From JBFWQM01 sp050249455 (GTDB taxonomy: Bacteria; Pseudomonadota; Alphaproteobacteria; MPNO01; VGEU01), in the NCBI GenBank assembly GCA_050249455.1, contig JBFWQM010000023.1:1-34196 (forward strand): a DNA stretch of 34,196 nucleotides, written 5' to 3'. This document shows positions 30,787 to 34,196 of this stretch, piece by piece (position 1 is the stretch's first letter; every line of letters starts with the position of its first letter). Both the position numbers and the translations under genes were made by a program. The notes beneath the pieces are model-generated. The model made no database searches, was not told where the DNA came from, and saw nothing but the letters and a program-made list of their open reading frames with translations.

Positions 30787-31584
30787 ATGTACGTCGAGAG
30801 CAACGGCGCGCGCTTCCATTGCCGCGTGGACGGCGACGGCCCGTGGGTGATGCTCAGCCACGGCCTGGCGACCGACCTGACGATGTGGGACGAGCTCGCC
30901 GACGCCCTCAAGGGGCGCTACCGCGTGCTGCGCTACGACGCCCGCGGGCATGGCGACACGCCGGCGACCGACGGCGACTACACGCTCGCCACCCTCGCCG
31001 CCGACGCCGCCGGCATCCTGCAGGCGCTCGGCGCCGGGCGGGCGCATTTCTGCGGCCTTTCGATGGGCGGCATGGTGGCGCAGGGGCTGCTGCTCGACCA
31101 TCCGGGCCTCCTGAAGAGCGCGGTGATCGCCGACTCCCGCCATACCACGACGCCGGCGTTCACGGCGGCCTGGCTGGAGCGCGCGGAAGCCGTGCGCACG
31201 GGCGGCATCGAGGCGGTGGTCGCCTCCACCGTCGAGCGCTGGTCTTCCGCCGGATTGGCCGCACGCGCCCCGAACGTCGTCGCGCGCATGGAGCGCATGG
31301 TCCGTCGCACCTCGGGCGGCGGCTACCGCGGCTGCGCAGCGGCGCTGGCGCACCTCAACTACGGCCCGCGGCTAGAGCGGATCGACGTGCCCACCCTCCT
31401 GATCTGCGGCAGCGAGGACCATGGCGCGCCGCCGGAGAACACCCGCCAGATGAAGGAAATGATCCGGGGCTCGCGCTTCCTCGAAATTCCGAACGCCGGC
31501 CACATCGCCAACATCGAGCGGCCGCAGATGTTCAACGACGCGGTGGTCGCGTTCTTCGACGCGGTCGAGCGCGGCGCCGCCTGA
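30787..31584 (+). CDS. Alpha/beta hydrolase, 3-oxoadipate enol-lactonase (PcaD) type
   Basis: 265 residues. The pattern is that of PcaD: LSHGLATDLTMWDEL (24-37), LRYDARGHGDTP, the nucleophile Ser92 in GLSMGGMVAQG, Asp211 (GSEDHGAP) and His239 (NAGHIANIERP). PcaD opens the lactone of beta-ketoadipate in aromatic breakdown. The family is broad, so another ester or lactone is possible. It is eight bases after the unknown gene and is the second gene of that operon. No other beta-ketoadipate gene is in the window. Confidence 0.8.
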   Translation: MYVESNGARFHCRVDGDGPWVMLSHGLATDLTMWDELADALKGRYRVLRYDARGHGDTPATDGDYTLATLAADAAGILQALGAGRAHFCGLSMGGMVAQGLLLDHPGLLKSAVIADSRHTTTPAFTAAWLERAEAVRTGGIEAVVASTVERWSSAGLAARAPNVVARMERMVRRTSGGGYRGCAAALAHLNYGPRLERIDVPTLLICGSEDHGAPPENTRQMKEMIRGSRFLEIPNAGHIANIERPQMFNDAVVAFFDAVERGAA

Positions 31585-31720
31585 GGCGCTGCGGCCCGCC
31601 GCCGCATCCAGTCCGTTTCGACTGAGGCAAAACCGTGACCTCGCGTCGCGTCGCGGGCCTTTTAATGCCGGATTAACACCTGCCGTGGCATCCGTTCACT
31701 GGGCTTACGGAGGTGGTTAC

Positions 31721-34196
31721 ATGATCAGTTCTTACGCGTTCAAAGACCTAATGGCGCTTCCGCAAAGCTTATACTTTCGAGGTGTTTGTCCGCAATTCGG
31801 CATATTTACGATCAATTTTCTCGACGATCTCGGCGTAAACCTCCTGCACCTGTCGTTCCGCATCGACCAGGCGAGCCTGGTCATCAACGAGAACACCGCG
31901 GGCAACTGGGGCGAGGAACTGACCGTAGGCGACGTCGGCTTCCCCAAGGGGCTGCCGTTCCTGGTCCGCGTCGACCTCGCTGCCGGCAACGACGTTCGGG
32001 TCAGCCTCGACGACCGGGTGCTGCGCCAGTTCGCCTGGCGCGCCGACTTCCGCAAGGCGATCCGGGTCGACCTGACCGACATCGACTTCGCGCTGTTCCG
32101 CGAGGGCGGCCCGATCAAGTCGCTGCCCGAGACGCAGCCGGCGGCTGCGCCGGCGCCGGCGCCCGGGCCGGTCGCGGAAACCGCCCCGTCGCCGGCCGCC
32201 GCGGCGGAGGAGGAGGCGGTCCTTCAGTTCATGCAGCGCCTGCACGAGCTGCGCAGCGACCACCGGGTGTCGCAGGACGCGCTCCTCGGCCGTATCGACG
32301 GCCTGTCCGCCGACATCGCCGCGCTGCAGAAGCAGACCCACGGCATCGCCGCCAGCCTGCAGGCGCTGATCTCGCTCGACGTGAAGGCGCACGCCGCCAG
32401 CGCGGCGACCGCGGTCGCCATCGCGGCCGCGCTGCCGCCGTCCGAGCGCGCGCCGGTGCTGCGGCCGCCGCGCCCGCCGGTGCCAAGCCAGACCGTGTTC
32501 GCCGACGAGTTCATCGAGGGCTGGGGCGCCTGGCGCTATCACCAGCGCACCAAGCTGGGCGACCTCGGGCTGTTCACCATCCAGCAGGATCGCTCAACCC
32601 CCGGGATCGAGCGCGAGGCGATCGCCGTCGAGCCCTCCACGTACTACGAGCTTGCGGTCAAGGGCACGTTCAACGTCGCGGCGAAGAAGCTCTATCTCGA
32701 CGCCTACGACCCGGACAACGACCTGCACCTGACGCCTGCGCGCTATGCGGAGACCGAGTCCGGCACCCTCAGCCAGGTCTTCATGACCACCGGGCGCACC
32801 CGCCGGCTGATCCTGCGCGTGCTGGCGGACCAGCCGGTCATCGGCGACGAATGCCGCATCGAGTCCGCGCGGCTCGACAGCCTCGGCCGCGCCGACCTCT
32901 ACGCGCCGCCCTATGACGAGACCACGCCGGCCGACAAGATCGTCGCCACCATGGCTTCCATCCCCGGCCGCGAGGAGATGGTCGTCGATGCCGTGCTGAG
33001 CCTCTATCCCTTTGTCGATCGCGTGCGGGTCTACCTCAACGGCTGCCAGGCGGTGCCGGAAGGGCTCAAGCTGCCGCGGGTCGACATCGTGCATTCCGAC
33101 CAGCATGGCGACGACGGCGACGCCGGCAAGTTCCACTGGTGCGAGGACGACGAATACCCGCTCAAGCTCGTCTGCGACGACGACATCATCTATCCGGCCG
33201 ACTACGTGCCCAAGATGGTCGCCGCGCTGGCGACCTACGACAACCGCGCCGTCGTCGGCCTGCACGGCATCCTGCTGAAGCAGCCGACCCCGGCCTACTA
33301 CAACGAGGCGTTCCGCCACGTGCGGCGCTTCATGCACGAGGTCGGGACCGACTATCAGGTGCACGTGCTCGGCACCGGCGCCGTCCTCTACGATTCCCGC
33401 GTGCTGAAGGCGAAGAAGCGCGACTTCCAATACCGCAACATGGCCGACATCTGGCTGATGCAGCTCGCGCAGGCGCAGCGCATCCCGATGATCTGCATCG
33501 CGCGGCCGCGCAACTGGGCGATCCAGAACGCGGTGAAGGGCGGGGTGCCGACCATCTACGACGGCTCGCACGCCGGCGACGGCTCGGCCTTCGACACCGG
33601 CAGGATCCAGTCGGCCGTGGTCCGTGCAAACTGGCCGGTCACCTTCCAGCCGGTGCGGGTGAACGGCGAACGGCGCAAGAAGGTGGTGATGTCGATCACC
33701 ACCTGGAACCGGCTCGACTACCTGCGCGAGTGCGTCGACACCTTCATGGCCACCCGCTCGCCCGACTACGACTGGGTGCTGATGATCGCCGACGACGGGT
33801 CCGAGGACGGAACCCTCGACTACCTCGACCGCATCCAGCTCCCGGTGGAGCTGCACGTGCTCAGGAACAAGAGCCGCTACGCCTGCGGCCAGACCAATGC
33901 GATCTACGAGCTCAGCGAGAAGATAGGCTACGACTTCGGCTTCAAGATTGACGACGACATCACCTTCCTGAAGCCGGGCTGGGACACGCTCTACATCGAG
34001 GCGGCGGAGGCCAGCGGCTACCCGCACCTCTGCCACCGCAACTGGAAGCAGTACACCGGCCTGAAGCGCCGCGCGCAGCCCGACTTCAGCCCGCCGCCGC
34101 CGCACATCGACGCGTCCGGCAAGTGCGAGACCATCGTCGACGTCTGGTCGTGCGACGGCTGCCTGTTCACCTTCACGCCGGAGGTGATCGAGAAGG
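31721..34196 (+). CDS. Galectin-like lectin fused to two GT-A glycosyltransferase domains (3' end missing)
   Basis: At least 825 residues, open at the window edge; no stop. GGAGGT precedes the ATG. Residues 1-128 match the galectin sugar-recognition fold: NWGEEL (62-67), FPKGLPFLVRV (74-84), LRQFAWR (101-107), and His43, Arg47, Asn58, Trp63 and Glu66 align with the sugar-binding residues of galectins; position 45 is Ser (usually Asn) and 68 is Thr (usually Arg). An Ala/Pro linker (about 137-160), a helical coiled-coil part (about 160-240) and a beta-sandwich of unclear family (about 255-400) follow. Glycosyltransferase domain 1 (from about 407, IVATMASIPGREEM; DDD 486-488) and domain 2 (from about 655, SITTWNRLDYL; DDG 691-693; DDD 744-746) both look GT-A like. 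Cytoplasmic, as there is no signal; it probably makes surface glycans. Confidence 0.82.
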   Translation, partial: MISSYAFKDLMALPQSLYFRGVCPQFGIFTINFLDDLGVNLLHLSFRIDQASLVINENTAGNWGEELTVGDVGFPKGLPFLVRVDLAAGNDVRVSLDDRVLRQFAWRADFRKAIRVDLTDIDFALFREGGPIKSLPETQPAAAPAPAPGPVAETAPSPAAAAEEEAVLQFMQRLHELRSDHRVSQDALLGRIDGLSADIAALQKQTHGIAASLQALISLDVKAHAASAATAVAIAAALPPSERAPVLRPPRPPVPSQTVFADEFIEGWGAWRYHQRTKLGDLGLFTIQQDRSTPGIEREAIAVEPSTYYELAVKGTFNVAAKKLYLDAYDPDNDLHLTPARYAETESGTLSQVFMTTGRTRRLILRVLADQPVIGDECRIESARLDSLGRADLYAPPYDETTPADKIVATMASIPGREEMVVDAVLSLYPFVDRVRVYLNGCQAVPEGLKLPRVDIVHSDQHGDDGDAGKFHWCEDDEYPLKLVCDDDIIYPADYVPKMVAALATYDNRAVVGLHGILLKQPTPAYYNEAFRHVRRFMHEVGTDYQVHVLGTGAVLYDSRVLKAKKRDFQYRNMADIWLMQLAQAQRIPMICIARPRNWAIQNAVKGGVPTIYDGSHAGDGSAFDTGRIQSAVVRANWPVTFQPVRVNGERRKKVVMSITTWNRLDYLRECVDTFMATRSPDYDWVLMIADDGSEDGTLDYLDRIQLPVELHVLRNKSRYACGQTNAIYELSEKIGYDFGFKIDDDITFLKPGWDTLYIEAAEASGYPHLCHRNWKQYTGLKRRAQPDFSPPPPHIDASGKCETIVDVWSCDGCLFTFTPEVIEK

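Noticed and set aside
32594..34105. 503-codon minus-strand open frame opposite the glycosyltransferase gene
   Set aside because: It is a shadow: the + strand frame shows two GT-A domains with DDD motifs, while the minus frame shows no domain.

Overview
This is a GC-rich chromosomal window (roughly 70% G+C by eye) from a free-living proteobacterium, most likely an alphaproteobacterium. The reasons are the FixL/FixJ-style kinase and regulator pair, an FNR with a C-x2-C-x7-C cluster, a TRAP binding protein, CobW, HyuA, OmpW and extradiol dioxygenase genes, and short dispersed palindromes between genes. There are no rRNA, tRNA, CRISPR or insertion sequence genes. The right edge cuts a long gene.

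Layout. 1-6997: an orphan hydantoinase A-type ATPase (-), an HU protein (+), an OmpW porin (+), an SLC13 anion permease with two TrkA-C domains (-), a small unrecognised protein (+), and an RluA pseudouridine synthase (-) whose 3' end overlaps that small gene. 7099-10345: a three-gene operon resembling the E. coli yjf genes (membrane-anchored DUF2491 protein, DUF350 membrane protein, PspA/IM30 protein), then a small lipoprotein on the other strand. 10711-16373: an FNR-type regulator, then an aromatic ring-cleavage region with an FAH-family enzyme, TetR repressor, type I (VOC) extradiol dioxygenase, meta-cleavage-type alpha/beta hydrolase and LigB-type extradiol dioxygenase. 16527-20777: a MetE-like methyltransferase translationally coupled to a possible PD-(D/E)XK-like protein, then an orphan molybdopterin-binding large subunit of the xanthine dehydrogenase family.

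20961-25165 (all -): an SDR, then a tight DctP / CobW GTPase / LVIVD beta-propeller group. The propeller has histidines at similar places in four blades, so the GTPase could be its metal chaperone. 25294-31584: a PuuE-like deacetylase, TerC and UspA (one operon), a MASE1-PAS histidine kinase with a FixJ-type regulator, an unknown protein, and a PcaD-like hydrolase. 31721 to the right edge: a large unfinished gene that starts with a galectin-like lectin domain, followed by a coiled coil, a beta-sandwich and two GT-A glycosyltransferase domains. I consider this the most unusual object in the window. Its first 120 bases are only about 44% G+C.

Intergenic DNA carries several GC-rich palindromes, including two copies of one hairpin family with the same CTTGA loop and a compensatory stem change, and a 154-bp structured element between two convergent genes.
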